Part shown: positions 41,767 through 51,124 of the stretch, one piece after another | Numbering within the stretch: the stretch's first letter is position 1 | How the letters are laid out: every line of letters starts with the position of its first letter | Assembly: GCA_017472255.1 (NCBI GenBank) | Contig: JAFUQU010000038.1 | Location: forward strand, 62,001-126,000 | Source of the DNA: Clostridia bacterium | GTDB lineage: Bacteria; Bacillota; Clostridia; Oscillospirales; CAG-272 | Direction: 5' to 3' | Length of the DNA stretch: 64,000 nucleotides | The notes under the pieces: model-generated | Seen by the model: the letters and a program-made list of their open reading frames with translations, nothing else | Told to the model about the DNA's origin: nothing | The model's database searches: none | Position numbers and translations under genes: made by a program

Positions 41767-43080
41767 TTAATATACGAATTCCTGATAAATCGCCTTCATG
41801 GCTTCCTCGAAGTCGTTTTCCTCTACGCCGACAATAATGCTGATTTCGCTGGAACCCTGGTCGATCATGCGGATATTGATGCCCGCGCCGCTGATCGCCT
41901 TGAAGACACGCGCAGCCGTACCCTTGGCTTTAACCATAGCGCGACCGACCACTGCAATCAGCGCCAAACCGTCCTCAATGTCGATGGTTTCGGGATTGAC
42001 CTGACGGCAGATACCGTTGACGATCTGATCGCGGTGTCCCTCCAGATCGTGGGTGTTGATGATGACGCTCATATTGTCGATGCCCGAAGGCAGATGCTCG
42101 AAGCAGATGTTGTTGTTTTCCAGAACTTCCAGCAGCCGGCGTCCGAAGCCAACCTCGTTGTTCATCATATCCTTCTCCACCGACAGAACCGAAAAGCCCT
42201 TCTTGCCGGCCACGCCGGTGATAACGTTGCCGGTATCATACTTGTCGCTGGACGCCACAATCAGCGTACCGTGAGCGGCGGGATTGTTGGTGTTGCGGAT
42301 ATTGATCGGAATCCCCGCGAAACGCACCGGGAAGATCGCATCCTCATGGAGAACGCCCGCGCCCATGTAAGACAGCTCACGAAGCTCCCTGTAAGTGATT
42401 TCGGCGATGGGACGGGGATTATCGATGATGCGGGGATCCGCCATTAGGAAGCCGTCCACGTCCGTCCAGTTTTCGTAAAGATCGCACTCGGCGGCTCTTG
42501 CCACGATGGAGCCGGTGATATCCGAACCGCCCCGGGAGAAGGTCTTGATGGTATCGTTGGGCATGGAGCCGTAGAAGCCGGGGATAACGGCATATTCATG
42601 CTTTTTCAGCTCGGCCGACAGCACCTGATTGGTGCGCTCCGAATCAAACTGACCGTTGTCGTTGAAGAAGATAACCTCAGCGGCGTCGATAAAATCGAAG
42701 CCGAGATATCTGGCAAGAATTTTACCGTTGAGATATTCGCCGCGGCTGGCTGCGTAATCGCGTCCTGCCTTGTGAATGAACGCATTCCGGATCATCTCAA
42801 ACTCATTATTCAGCGAATAGTCCATTCCCAGACCTTCGATGATGCCGTTGTAGCGGGCTTCGATCTCGCTAAAATATTCGCTGATGTTCTCGCCTTTGGC
42901 TGCCATTTCATAGCAGGTGTAGAGCATATCGGTGACTTTCGTATCGGTTTTGGAGCGCTTGCCGGGAGCGGAGGGCACCACATAACGGCGTTCCGGCTCT
43001 GCAGCGATAATATCTGCTACTTTCTTAAACTGCGCGGCGTCCGCAAGGGAGCTGCCGCCGAATTTTACAACCTTTAACAC
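41767..43080 (-). CDS. lysC: Aspartate kinase
   Basis: A 437-residue monofunctional aspartokinase that phosphorylates L-aspartate in the first step to lysine, threonine and methionine. The kinase domain shows VVKFGGSSLADAAQFKKVAD at the start, TFSRGGSDITGSIVARA and the ENWTDVDGFLMADPRII substrate loop. Two ACT domains from about residue 290 (KKGFSVLSVEKDMMNNEVGF and ALIAVVGRAMVKAKGTAARV) allow feedback control. Its promoter is a full consensus match. The leader is too short and lacks the features of a lysine riboswitch. Confidence 0.96.
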   Translation of the reverse strand: MLKVVKFGGSSLADAAQFKKVADIIAAEPERRYVVPSAPGKRSKTDTKVTDMLYTCYEMAAKGENISEYFSEIEARYNGIIEGLGMDYSLNNEFEMIRNAFIHKAGRDYAASRGEYLNGKILARYLGFDFIDAAEVIFFNDNGQFDSERTNQVLSAELKKHEYAVIPGFYGSMPNDTIKTFSRGGSDITGSIVARAAECDLYENWTDVDGFLMADPRIIDNPRPIAEITYRELRELSYMGAGVLHEDAIFPVRFAGIPINIRNTNNPAAHGTLIVASSDKYDTGNVITGVAGKKGFSVLSVEKDMMNNEVGFGRRLLEVLENNNICFEHLPSGIDNMSVIINTHDLEGHRDQIVNGICRQVNPETIDIEDGLALIAVVGRAMVKAKGTAARVFKAISGAGINIRMIDQGSSEISIIVGVEENDFEEAMKAIYQEFVY

Positions 43081-43133
43081 TGTAATAACCTCTATCTGTA
43101 TCTAATTATTGAGTCAAATACGACATATATTAT

Positions 43134-43162
43134 ATTATATGAAATCGGCGCCGTTTTGTCAA
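43134..43162 (-). promoter_or_regulatory. Consensus sigma-A promoter of lysC
   Basis: TTGACA (43162-43157), 17 nt, TATAAT (43139-43134) on the minus strand; all twelve positions match. Confidence 0.85.
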
Positions 43163-43203
43163 TACTCGACAGAGCGGCGCGAAAATTTTTGTGAACCATG
43201 ACA

Positions 43204-43228
43204 GCCGGACACCATGACGGTGTCCGGC
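43204..43228 (-). terminator. Possible terminator hairpin after the sugar-phosphate isomerase gene
   Basis: A 10-bp perfect stem GCCGGACACC with a 5-nt loop. The downstream minus-strand sequence has no proper T-run, so efficiency is doubtful. Confidence 0.5.
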
Positions 43229-43259
43229 AAATGGTCATTTTAACAAGGTAAAATGCAGT

Positions 43260-44156
43260 TCACAGTCCGTTTTTATCGCAGAGGCGGCGTCCGATTTTAT
43301 AAAGCATCGCACCGGCGTCGTATGTAAGCTCACGGTCGAAGCGCTTGTAGAAGTTGTCGGCTTCGAAAACGAAGTCGCCGTCATAGCCAATATCCTTCAG
43401 TCCGGCGCAGAAGCCGTCCCAGTCGATGTTGCCGAAGCCGGGCGCGGTATGCAGGTCACTGACGCCGTCGGTATCGTGGACGTGAAGCGCTTTCAGGCGG
43501 GGGCCGATGATGTTCACGATGTCGCGAATGTTCATATCGCGGCAGGACAGGTTGGTATGTCCCACATCCAAGCAGACCACGAAGCGGTTTCCGTTTTTGC
43601 ACATACCGTTCAGGGTGTCCACATAATCGTTCAGCTCATAGGGGCTGGAGCAGACGGTGGGGCAGATTGTTTTCTTCACCTGATCGGAGTTCCACATATT
43701 TTCCACCGCGATGGAAATCCCGTATTCATCCAGATACGGGATCAGCCGTCCGTAGAAATCCATCGCCACTTCCTTATTCTCCGCCGCCAGACAGCCGTAG
43801 CGGTTCTCCCGCAGAATCGGCGGATGCACCACGGCATGGTGTGCGCCCAGCACGCTGGACGCCAGCAGTGCACGGCGCTCGGCTTCGAAAATCACCGCGT
43901 CCCGGGCAGGTTCAGCCGTATAGCAGGGGAAAGGCGTGTGCGTCTGGTAAATGTAAATGCCGCAGTCCTCGGCAACCTTGCGCAGTCTGCCGAAATAAGC
44001 CTTAATCTCCTCGTCGGACGCTGCCAGAATGCCCTTGTCCACCGGGTAGAACATACTCCAGTCGATGGACTCAAAGCCTGCCTTCGCCAGCAGCTCGATG
44101 GCCTTTTCCGCGCCGAATACCTTCTCAAAGGTATCGGTCTGTGTACAAATATTCAT
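43260..44156 (-). CDS. Sugar phosphate isomerase/epimerase (AP endonuclease 2-like TIM barrel)
   Basis: A 298-residue xylose-isomerase-like TIM-barrel protein. Motifs: AGFESIDWSMFYPVDKG, HHAVVHPPILREN, GISIAVENMWNSD (a metal Glu), VVCLDVGHTNLSCRD (Asp and His ligands), ALHVHDTDG and YDGDFVFEADNFYKRF. Such proteins isomerise or epimerise sugars and inosose-like compounds. GGAGG lies 7 nt before ATG 44156. It follows the carboxypeptidase gene by 17 bp. Substrate unknown. Confidence 0.88.
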   Translation of the reverse strand: MNICTQTDTFEKVFGAEKAIELLAKAGFESIDWSMFYPVDKGILAASDEEIKAYFGRLRKVAEDCGIYIYQTHTPFPCYTAEPARDAVIFEAERRALLASSVLGAHHAVVHPPILRENRYGCLAAENKEVAMDFYGRLIPYLDEYGISIAVENMWNSDQVKKTICPTVCSSPYELNDYVDTLNGMCKNGNRFVVCLDVGHTNLSCRDMNIRDIVNIIGPRLKALHVHDTDGVSDLHTAPGFGNIDWDGFCAGLKDIGYDGDFVFEADNFYKRFDRELTYDAGAMLYKIGRRLCDKNGL

Positions 44157-44173
44157 AATCGTTCCTCCAAATC

Positions 44174-45853
44174 TTATTCCAGTCCGAGGTAATCCCAATA
44201 TTCCTCAAGACACATATTCATCTCATACATCTGCTGCGCGTGGTAGCGTCCCACATAGCGGTAATGCCACGGCTCGTAGGAAATGCCGGTGATGTCCACC
44301 TTATCCTCAGGGTAGCGCAGGATAAAGCCGAACTTCCAACAGTTTTCCTTTAGCCACTTGAACTGTTCGGTTTCGCCGAAGGACACATCCGCGGCAGCCA
44401 GGTTGTGCATATCCGCCACCAGTCCCAGCTGATGCTCGGAAGCGCCGGGCGGGTTGATCACCTGCGCGGTGATTTTATAGGCTTCCTCGTAGCTCAGATT
44501 GGTGTACGAGGACAGTCGGGTGTTAAAATTGTACTCCTGCTGAGAATAGCTGCGATAAGCACTGGTGACAGTGACATCGGTGAAGCCGGTGGCCGCCACC
44601 ATCTCCTTGAAAAGAGCCTCCAGCGCTTTGGCCGCGATATTACGCATCTGCTGCTGAGCGCGTCCGTCGGCGCGGGTGTTCGCCACAACAATCAGATCCT
44701 GCGGAACATCGGAAGCCCCCAGCTTGTGATCTACATTGACCAGCGTCAGATACTCGGTGGTATTGCCCGGATTCATGTACTCCTCATATGCCGCCAGATT
44801 GGACACAAAGCCCAGATCGGGCATGGATGCCACCGAAACGGCGTCAGCCTCGTTAATCGATTCGATGGGCGCAGGGGATTGGAGCAGGAACGCCAGCTCG
44901 CCGTAGATGATCTCCTCATCCTTCGGAACCTTTCCATCCTCATCCAGTTCATTGAGGATTTCGCGGGTGACAGTGACCTCATGCTTCTTTTCGTCCACAT
45001 CCACCGCAAGACCTTTGAAATAAGCGCTGACAAAATCCACCGGGACATACAGCTTGTCATTTTTATAATAGCTCTCCGCGCCCAGCCGGGTTTCCACCGT
45101 GTTCACATAGACCACGCGGGTGCCGGTCAGAAAGCGGATGGTCTCGGCTTCGTCGCCCTTGATTACGTATTTGATATCATCCACCGAGCCGGTGACAGCA
45201 AGATCGCACATCTCGGCAATATCGGTGAAGCTGACATAAATACGACCATCCCGCACCGCGTCCGAATACGCAAGACGATAGCTTCGTGCATCGCCGATGG
45301 TATAACTGTAACTGGAGTCGTCGGGCGAATCCTGCCGGGTCAGCTGCATGAAAAAGAGCGCCGCAGTCAGTCCGCACATGATGGCAAACACCACCAAAAA
45401 CAGCAGCAATCTCGACAGAAACACGCGGAATGCCGCTTCCCGGCTCTTTTTGATATAATAGCGTTCTCTCTGCCGATTGATGCGGTTGATCTCGATCTGC
45501 TCGGCGGTGAGTTTGATTTTCTTCGGCTGCGCGCGGCGCTTGCCGGGCGACTGCTGATTGATGCGGGACATACCGCCCACGTTGGGTCTTGCCGCTCCAT
45601 TGGGACTCGTTCCGCTGTTGGGACGTGCAGGCGCGCCCGGACGGCTGTACTGACCGTTCGCCTGTCCGCGCGGCTGGGGATTGGGATTGCGCGTGTACTG
45701 TCCCTGCCGGGACTGTCCGCGCGGCTGCTGCGCGTGCGGCTGCCCCTGCTGCGGATTGTACGGACGCTGCGCGCCCGTATTCCGGTTCGGGGGATTGCCC
45801 TGCTGTCCGCCCCGGTATTGCCCGGACGGCGGTCGGTTGTTGTTCATATTCAT
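44174..45853 (-). CDS. Membrane-anchored VanY-type D-alanyl-D-alanine carboxypeptidase
   Basis: A 559-residue peptidase. A disordered N-terminal arm (about 1-130) is rich in Gln, Pro, Arg and Gly, followed by one membrane segment (FLSRLLLFLVVFAIMCGLTA). A copper-amine-oxidase-like beta domain follows (about 180-300; YKNDKLYVPVDFVSAYFKGL). The C-terminal M15B domain has zinc ligands in ASEHQLGLVADMH and EPWHYRYVGR. It trims stem peptides of peptidoglycan outside the cell. Positive charge in the cytosolic arm suggests binding to an acidic partner (inference). ATG at 45853 or 45847. Confidence 0.9.
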   Translation of the reverse strand: MNMNNNRPPSGQYRGGQQGNPPNRNTGAQRPYNPQQGQPHAQQPRGQSRQGQYTRNPNPQPRGQANGQYSRPGAPARPNSGTSPNGAARPNVGGMSRINQQSPGKRRAQPKKIKLTAEQIEINRINRQRERYYIKKSREAAFRVFLSRLLLFLVVFAIMCGLTAALFFMQLTRQDSPDDSSYSYTIGDARSYRLAYSDAVRDGRIYVSFTDIAEMCDLAVTGSVDDIKYVIKGDEAETIRFLTGTRVVYVNTVETRLGAESYYKNDKLYVPVDFVSAYFKGLAVDVDEKKHEVTVTREILNELDEDGKVPKDEEIIYGELAFLLQSPAPIESINEADAVSVASMPDLGFVSNLAAYEEYMNPGNTTEYLTLVNVDHKLGASDVPQDLIVVANTRADGRAQQQMRNIAAKALEALFKEMVAATGFTDVTVTSAYRSYSQQEYNFNTRLSSYTNLSYEEAYKITAQVINPPGASEHQLGLVADMHNLAAADVSFGETEQFKWLKENCWKFGFILRYPEDKVDITGISYEPWHYRYVGRYHAQQMYEMNMCLEEYWDYLGLE

Positions 45854-45989
45854 CTTCCGTTTCCGTTATTTTTCTATTCAGAGGCGCAGAACGCTGTGCG
45901 GCGTTTTGCGTCTCATATCATTATACCACAGATTTCTCATTAAATAAATAGGTAATTGAAATTTTCACAAATTAATTTTCATCCGGCAC

Positions 45990-46025
45990 AAAGAACACCC
46001 GCTATTTTCACGGGTGCTCTTTTTC
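45990..46025. terminator. Hairpin terminator downstream of the ABC exporter gene
   Basis: AGAACACCCG pairs with CGGGTGCTCT around a 7-10 nt loop; a T5 run lies on the plus side and a short T-run on the minus side. Confidence 0.65.
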
Positions 46026-46031
46026 GTGATG

Positions 46032-48053
46032 TCAGCCCCCAAAGGGCGGCGGTTCATGATGCCCTCCATGGTGTCTGCCCGGATGAGGCTCCCTCGGAGG
46101 ACGCCCCGCTCCCACAGGCTCGGCATCAGGTTCCGGCGGATAATCCTCCGTTCCCACAATATACCGGCTTGCCTGCGTGGAGAACAGCTCGCAGTAGCGT
46201 CCGCCCTTTGCCATCAGCTCCTCATGGGTGCCCTCCTCGATCAGCTGACCGTATTCCAGCACCAAAATCTTCGACGCTCTGGTGGCGCTGGACAGACGGT
46301 GTGAAACGAAAATCGTGGTCTTATCGCGGCTCAATGCATCAAATTCGTTGTAAATCTCCTGTTCCGCCATTGCGTCCAGCGCGGCTGTAGGCTCATCCAG
46401 AATCATCACGTCCGAATCGCTGTAGAAAGCGCGGGCGATGGCCAGCTTCTGCCACTGTCCGCCGGACAGCTCCAGACCGTTGTCCTCGAAAATACGCATC
46501 AGCGGCGTATAATACTGGTCAGGCAGCCGTTCGATAAACTCACTTGCGCCCGACTGTCCGGCAGCATCCCGGATGCGCTCATCATCGATTTCCCGACCAA
46601 GATCGCCGAAGGAGATGTTTTCCCGGACGCTGAAGGCATAGCGCCCGAAATCCTGGAAGATAATTCCGAAAATCTTATAAAGCTCGGCCACATCGTAATC
46701 CCGCAGATCCTGCCCATCCAGCAGAATCCGTCCCTCTGTGGGATCGTACAGGCGGGTCAGCAGCTTGAGCAGCGTAGTCTTGCCCGCGCCGTTCAAACCC
46801 ACCAGCACCACGCTCTCCCGCGGATTCAGCGTGAAGCTGACATTCCTGATCACGTCCCGGTCGGTGTTGGGATAACGGAAGGACACATGGTCAAACTCGA
46901 TCACGTGCTCTCCCCGCTTCACATGAAGCGGTTCGGCAAGTCGGGGAACGATGTGCTGTTCCTCTTCCATGAAGGACATCATGTTATCGATAAACAGCGT
47001 TCCCTCGTAGATCGTCGCCGTGGTGGACACCAATGTTGCCACACCGCTGGCAATGGAGCTGAGCGCACCGGTATACAGCGAATAGTCGCCGACCTCCAGC
47101 TCACCCAGAAAGACCTTCTGGGCGATGTAAATATACAGCACGCAGTTGACCACTGTAGTCAGCACCGCCAGACCGATATGCCACGCTCCCTCGGAAAGGA
47201 TCAGCTTGCGCAGACCGTTGAAGTAGGTGGCGAAAACTTCCTTGTACTTGCCGATCAGCAGGTCGGACATACCGTACATACGAACTTCCTTCACATGATC
47301 CTTGCTGGTCATGATGTTGGTGAAATAGTTCAGCTTGCGGCGTTCCTTGGAACGGCGGAACATATAATCCGCGTTCTTGCGGCGGTAAATGAAGTTAATG
47401 ATCGCCGACGGAACGCTCATCAGCACGATAATCAGCGGCGCGTACCGGCTGACCACCGCCAGCACCATAATATAGCTGATCATGCTGATGACCGTGCTCA
47501 TGATGCTGAATGTGGAATTGAGTATCTGAATCGGACGGTTGCCTGCTTCCCGGTTGGCGTTTTCCAGCTTCTGATAGAATTCGGGGGTGTCGAAGCTGGC
47601 GGTATCAATGGTTTTGGCCTTGTTGATAATTTTCAGCTTGATATGGTTGGACACCAGCTCACCCGAGATACGGGTCAGGATACTGTCCACCTGATTGACA
47701 ATCCGGCGGGCAAACATATAGACGAACTGTATGGTCAGCAGACCGGAAATCACCTTGAAATCGTTGACCGCTCCCTGAACCGCGTCCACCAACAGATTAA
47801 TCAGCTCCCGGCTGATCAGCGAGCCGATGATCGGCATGACGCCGTTGAACACAGCCATGAACAGCATAAGAAAGAGTATCCACGGCTTGGTCTCCCATAC
47901 CAGTCCGTATATGTAAAACAGACGCTTGAAAAATCCGCCGAGCAGGCGGCATAGATAATCGGGCACCTCTCTGATACTTTTTGGGGGCGGCGTAATCGAG
48001 CGCTTCTCCTCCCAAGGACGCGGTCCGCCGGGACCGCCGGGCATTCCGTTCAT
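46032..48053 (-). CDS. ABC exporter half-transporter (permease fused to ATPase)
   Basis: A 673-residue type IV ABC transporter half. The N-terminus is Gly/Pro-rich (MNGMPGGPGGPRPWEEK) before the transmembrane domain (about 45-365). The ATPase has Walker A LVGLNGAGKTTLLKLL, signature LELSGGQWQKLAIARAF and Walker B VMILDEPTAALDAM. The C-terminus carries an unusual Pro/His-rich tail (EPHPGRHHGGHHEPPPFGG). Exporters of this type act as homo- or heterodimers; no partner gene is adjacent. Start 48053 has GGAGG 8 nt upstream; the longer frame would cover the promoter. Cargo unknown. Confidence 0.92.
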   Translation of the reverse strand: MNGMPGGPGGPRPWEEKRSITPPPKSIREVPDYLCRLLGGFFKRLFYIYGLVWETKPWILFLMLFMAVFNGVMPIIGSLISRELINLLVDAVQGAVNDFKVISGLLTIQFVYMFARRIVNQVDSILTRISGELVSNHIKLKIINKAKTIDTASFDTPEFYQKLENANREAGNRPIQILNSTFSIMSTVISMISYIMVLAVVSRYAPLIIVLMSVPSAIINFIYRRKNADYMFRRSKERRKLNYFTNIMTSKDHVKEVRMYGMSDLLIGKYKEVFATYFNGLRKLILSEGAWHIGLAVLTTVVNCVLYIYIAQKVFLGELEVGDYSLYTGALSSIASGVATLVSTTATIYEGTLFIDNMMSFMEEEQHIVPRLAEPLHVKRGEHVIEFDHVSFRYPNTDRDVIRNVSFTLNPRESVVLVGLNGAGKTTLLKLLTRLYDPTEGRILLDGQDLRDYDVAELYKIFGIIFQDFGRYAFSVRENISFGDLGREIDDERIRDAAGQSGASEFIERLPDQYYTPLMRIFEDNGLELSGGQWQKLAIARAFYSDSDVMILDEPTAALDAMAEQEIYNEFDALSRDKTTIFVSHRLSSATRASKILVLEYGQLIEEGTHEELMAKGGRYCELFSTQASRYIVGTEDYPPEPDAEPVGAGRPPREPHPGRHHGGHHEPPPFGG

Positions 48054-48382
48054 TTGATCTACCTCCGATTTTTCATGTTTCTTTTCACCTGATATGATTA
48101 TATCACCTTTCCCGTTTATAAGCAACAGTTATCTTCGTAAATGAACGTTTTTTGTCTGTATGTGCTAAAATGGAGAAGGTTTGTTTGTGCAACAATCCCA
48201 CGAATATTGTATTTGCTGGAAATCTTACGTTGTTAGTTTACTGTCTAAATTAACATTTTTGCTATCGTAATGCGCGTATATTCACATATGAATGTGAAGT
48301 TTGTGCAGTTTATCGATTGACAAATCCCTGACAAAGGGTGTATAATATGTACGTAAATTTGAAATGTTTGGAGATATGAAAA
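48054..48382. promoter_or_regulatory. Divergent control region between the ABC exporter and the tandem aldolase
   Basis: A gene-free stretch of about 330 bp. Exporter promoter (minus): TTGCTT 48125-48120, 17 nt, TATAAT 48102-48097. Aldolase promoter (plus): TTGACA 48317-48322, 18 nt, TATAAT 48341-48346. A dyad TTCACAT-ATGA-ATGTGAA at 48281-48298 lies just upstream of the aldolase -35, a typical activator position. No small ORF or RNA gene is evident. Confidence 0.7.
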
Positions 48383-49675
48383 ATGGATTTTGAAATGATG
48401 CATCCCGCCGACCGGATTGTCACAATCATGAACCGTCTTTACAGCTACGGCATGACCACCACCTCCGGCGGCAACCTGTCGATCTGCGACTCTGACGGTA
48501 CTGTCTGGATCAGCCCTTCCGGCGTTGACAAGGGTTCTCTGCGCCGCGAGGATATCATGCAGATTCACGCTGACGGAACCATCGTCGGCCCCCATAAGCC
48601 TTCCAGCGAGTACCCCTTCCATCTTGCCATCTACGCTGCCCGCCCTGATCTCAAGGCTGTGCTTCACGCTCATCCCCCGGCACTGGTGGCATTCAGCGTC
48701 ATCCGCAAGATCCCCAATACATCTATGACCCCCGACGCCAAGTTCATCTGCGGCGACATCCGCATGGCTGAATACGCACTCCCCGGAAGCAAGCTGCTGG
48801 GCGAAAAGATCGCCTCCGAGTTCGCTAAAGGCTGCAACACCGTCATGCTGGAGAACCACGGCGTGGTTATCGGCGCTTCCGACCTGTTCAAGGCTTTCAT
48901 GAGCTTTGAAACGCTGGATTACTGTGCCCGCCTCGAAATCAACGCCCGTTCCTTGGGTCAGACCCCTACCTCCCTGTCCGACAAGCACATGGAAACCTAC
49001 AAGCTGAAGGTCAGCCCCTCCATGGACGAGTTCATCCCCCGCGTTCACACCAGCGAGGAGCTGGACGCCCGCCGCGAAATGTGCAACCTCATTCACCGCG
49101 CTTATGACAACCAGCTGTTCACCAGCTCTCAGGGCACCTTCTCCAAGCGCCTGTCCGACGGCTCCTTCATCATCACCCCCTACGCTATGGACAGAAAGTA
49201 TCTGGAGCCGAGCGATCTGGTGCGCATTGAAGACGGCCGCAAGGAACACGGCAAGACCCCTTCCCGTTCGGTCAGCCTGCACGCAGCCATCTACGCAAAG
49301 CATCCGGAGATCAAGAGCGTCATCGTGGCACATCCGCCGCACATTATGGCCTTCGCCATCACAGGAAGCGTGTTTGACGCCCGCCTGATTCCCGAGAGCT
49401 ACATCATGCTCAAGAACGTGAAGAAATATCCCTTCGGTTCCTCCTTCATGCAGCCCGAGCTGATGGCTGACGAAATCTCCATCAAGAATCCCGTCTGCAT
49501 CATCGAAAACGACTGCGTAATCGTAGGCGGCACCTCGCTGCTGAACGCTTTCGACCGTCTGGAGGTTATGGAGTACAGCGCCAAGTCGGTCATCGACACC
49601 GCTTCGCTGGGTCAGCCTGTGGTGAAGATTTCTCCCGAGGAAGTCAAGGACATCGAAGTCGCCTTCAATCTGTGA
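48383..49675 (+). CDS. Tandem class II aldolase/adducin protein, second domain degenerate
   Basis: A 430-residue protein made of two class II aldolase (fuculose-phosphate aldolase-like) domains. The first (about 1-205) has a complete metal and catalytic set: TTTSGGNLSI, PSSEYPFHLAIY (Glu), VLHAHPPALVAF (His-x-His) and MLENHGVVI. The second (about 225-425) keeps the fold (SSQGTFSKRL), but the matching positions read PSRSVSLHAAIY, IVAHPPHIMAF and IENDCVIVG, so the Glu and two His are lost. Only the first half is expected to be active. Promoter and dyad lie upstream, a terminator at 49707. Confidence 0.88.
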   Translation: MDFEMMHPADRIVTIMNRLYSYGMTTTSGGNLSICDSDGTVWISPSGVDKGSLRREDIMQIHADGTIVGPHKPSSEYPFHLAIYAARPDLKAVLHAHPPALVAFSVIRKIPNTSMTPDAKFICGDIRMAEYALPGSKLLGEKIASEFAKGCNTVMLENHGVVIGASDLFKAFMSFETLDYCARLEINARSLGQTPTSLSDKHMETYKLKVSPSMDEFIPRVHTSEELDARREMCNLIHRAYDNQLFTSSQGTFSKRLSDGSFIITPYAMDRKYLEPSDLVRIEDGRKEHGKTPSRSVSLHAAIYAKHPEIKSVIVAHPPHIMAFAITGSVFDARLIPESYIMLKNVKKYPFGSSFMQPELMADEISIKNPVCIIENDCVIVGGTSLLNAFDRLEVMEYSAKSVIDTASLGQPVVKISPEEVKDIEVAFNL

Positions 49676-49706
49676 TTGAGTTCAATCTGTGATCATCGTT
49701 ACATCA

Positions 49707-49735
49707 AAGATGCCGCGCTTACGCGCGGCATCTTC
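49707..49735. terminator. Bidirectional hairpin terminator
   Basis: AAGATGCCGCGC-TTAC-GCGCGGCATCTT at 49707-49734 between converging genes. The core GCCGCGC-loop-GCGCGGC recurs at 52163 and 60051. Confidence 0.8.
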
Positions 49736-49736
49736 C

Positions 49737-50432
49737 TTATTTCCAATTTTCGCTGCGGATGATTTTCCACAGCGCGTCAAGATTTTTCTTGTGCCTGCGA
49801 TAATCCGGACACCATTTCTCAACCAGCGCCCAGAATCGTTCCGAATGGTTGAACTCCCACATATGACACAGCTCATGAATCACAATATAGTCGATTTCCT
49901 CCGGCTCTGCCATCACACAGAACCAGGTGAAGTTCAGCGAATCCTTCTTTGAACAGGTCGCCCAGTGGGAGGTCGCCGAATTAATCTTCACCGCCACGGG
50001 TGAAAGTCCCATCTGTCCTGACCAGTACCGCACCCGGGCGGTGATATCGTTCTTTGCCAGCAGACGGTAAACCTGTACGACAGCGCCGCGCAGCTCGTCT
50101 GCGTTCAATCCGGGCGGAACATAGAAGCAGCCCTCTGCATATCCTACCCTGTCCCCTTCCCGGCTCACCAGCGTCCATTCACCGCCGAACACGCGCAGTT
50201 TGCCGCCATAGGACAGTGCTTCGCTTTGTTCGGCAATGGCAGTCTGCTCGGCGCTGTGGGTTTTCATCCAATCGATATGCTGCTCCGCAAACGCGATGGC
50301 ATCGGACAACGGCATTCGCATGGGCAGCAGCAGCTCGGGCGTACCGTCGCCGCCAATGCGGATAGCCAGCCGCTTCCGGCGGGCGGAACGCTCCACACGG
50401 CAGAGGATGCCGCCAATTTCAATCGTCTCCAT
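49737..50432 (-). CDS. YgjP-like metallopeptidase (M48/SprT-type, DUF45)
   Basis: A 231-residue protein with the zinc-peptidase motif YIVIHELCHMWEFNHSERFW (HExxH) near residue 180. The family run VKINSATSHWATCSKKDSLN comes before it, and a C-terminal CPDYRRHKKNLD follows. These are cytosolic, of uncertain substrate. The gene overlaps queH by 14 bp; GGAGG sits 7 nt before its ATG, inside queH. Confidence 0.9.
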   Translation of the reverse strand: METIEIGGILCRVERSARRKRLAIRIGGDGTPELLLPMRMPLSDAIAFAEQHIDWMKTHSAEQTAIAEQSEALSYGGKLRVFGGEWTLVSREGDRVGYAEGCFYVPPGLNADELRGAVVQVYRLLAKNDITARVRYWSGQMGLSPVAVKINSATSHWATCSKKDSLNFTWFCVMAEPEEIDYIVIHELCHMWEFNHSERFWALVEKWCPDYRRHKKNLDALWKIIRSENWK

Positions 50433-51045
50433 GCTTCAGCCTCCGCGAGAATTCGCAGCCGCAGAAATCCTGCCGATAGAGATCATACTGCCGCGACAGT
50501 TCAATCGAACGCAGATAGCCGCCCTTCTTCTTAAAGTCGGAAGGCAGATAGCGGACGTCGTATTTCGCCGCCAGCTCTTCGCCGATTTCGTTGAGCTTCG
50601 CCGCGTTCTTGTGGGGGCTGACGGTCAGCGTGGTGGCGAAATAATCGAACTGCCCCGGATGCGCCGCCATATAGGCCGCCGTTGCCTCCAGACGCAGGCG
50701 GTAGCACCCAAAGCAGCGCGCTCCGCCCTCAGGCAGATTCTCCAATCCCTGCGCCATGGCGAGGAAACGTTCCGGATCGTAATCCCCCGCCGCATAGTCG
50801 ATGCGATGCTCCCGTTTCAGCAGCGGGATCAACCGCCGCTCCTCGGCGGCACGCTTTTCATATTCGGCAGGATCGGTGATATTGGGGTTATAGAAAAATA
50901 CCGTGATATCAAAATACTCCGCCAGATACTCCAGCACGTAGCTGGAACATGGAGCGCAGCATACATGGAGCAAAAGGGAGGGCGTTTTTCCCTGACACTT
51001 GGCCAGCTCCGCTTCCAAAGCGAGTTGTGCATTTATTTTCTTCAT
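50419..51045 (-). CDS. queH: Epoxyqueuosine reductase QueH
   Basis: A 208-residue QueH (former DUF208), which performs the last step of queuosine formation in tRNA in organisms lacking QueG. Motifs: LLLHVCCAPCSSYVLEYLAE (CCxPC), GARCFGCYRLRLEATA (CxxC), TTLTVSPHKN and RQDFCGCEFS. These Cys ligate an Fe-S cluster and a second metal. No other queuosine genes are in the window, in line with salvage or a distant locus. Confidence 0.93.
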   Translation of the reverse strand: MKKINAQLALEAELAKCQGKTPSLLLHVCCAPCSSYVLEYLAEYFDITVFFYNPNITDPAEYEKRAAEERRLIPLLKREHRIDYAAGDYDPERFLAMAQGLENLPEGGARCFGCYRLRLEATAAYMAAHPGQFDYFATTLTVSPHKNAAKLNEIGEELAAKYDVRYLPSDFKKKGGYLRSIELSRQYDLYRQDFCGCEFSRRLKHGDD

Positions 51046-51063
51046 ATTTTTTCCGATTTCTTA

Positions 51064-51092
51064 TTGAAGTCTGTGAAATTGTGTGATATAAT
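51064..51092 (+). promoter_or_regulatory. Sigma-A promoter of the SGNH hydrolase gene
   Basis: TTGAAG (51064-51069), 17 nt, TATAAT (51087-51092). Confidence 0.75.
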
Positions 51093-51124
51093 AGTAACAG
51101 CATAGTATTGATGGAGGTAGGATT

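Noticed and set aside
43081..43200. Lysine riboswitch upstream of lysC
   Set aside because: The leader between the promoter (ending about 43134) and the ATG is only about 50 nt, far too short for the L-box.
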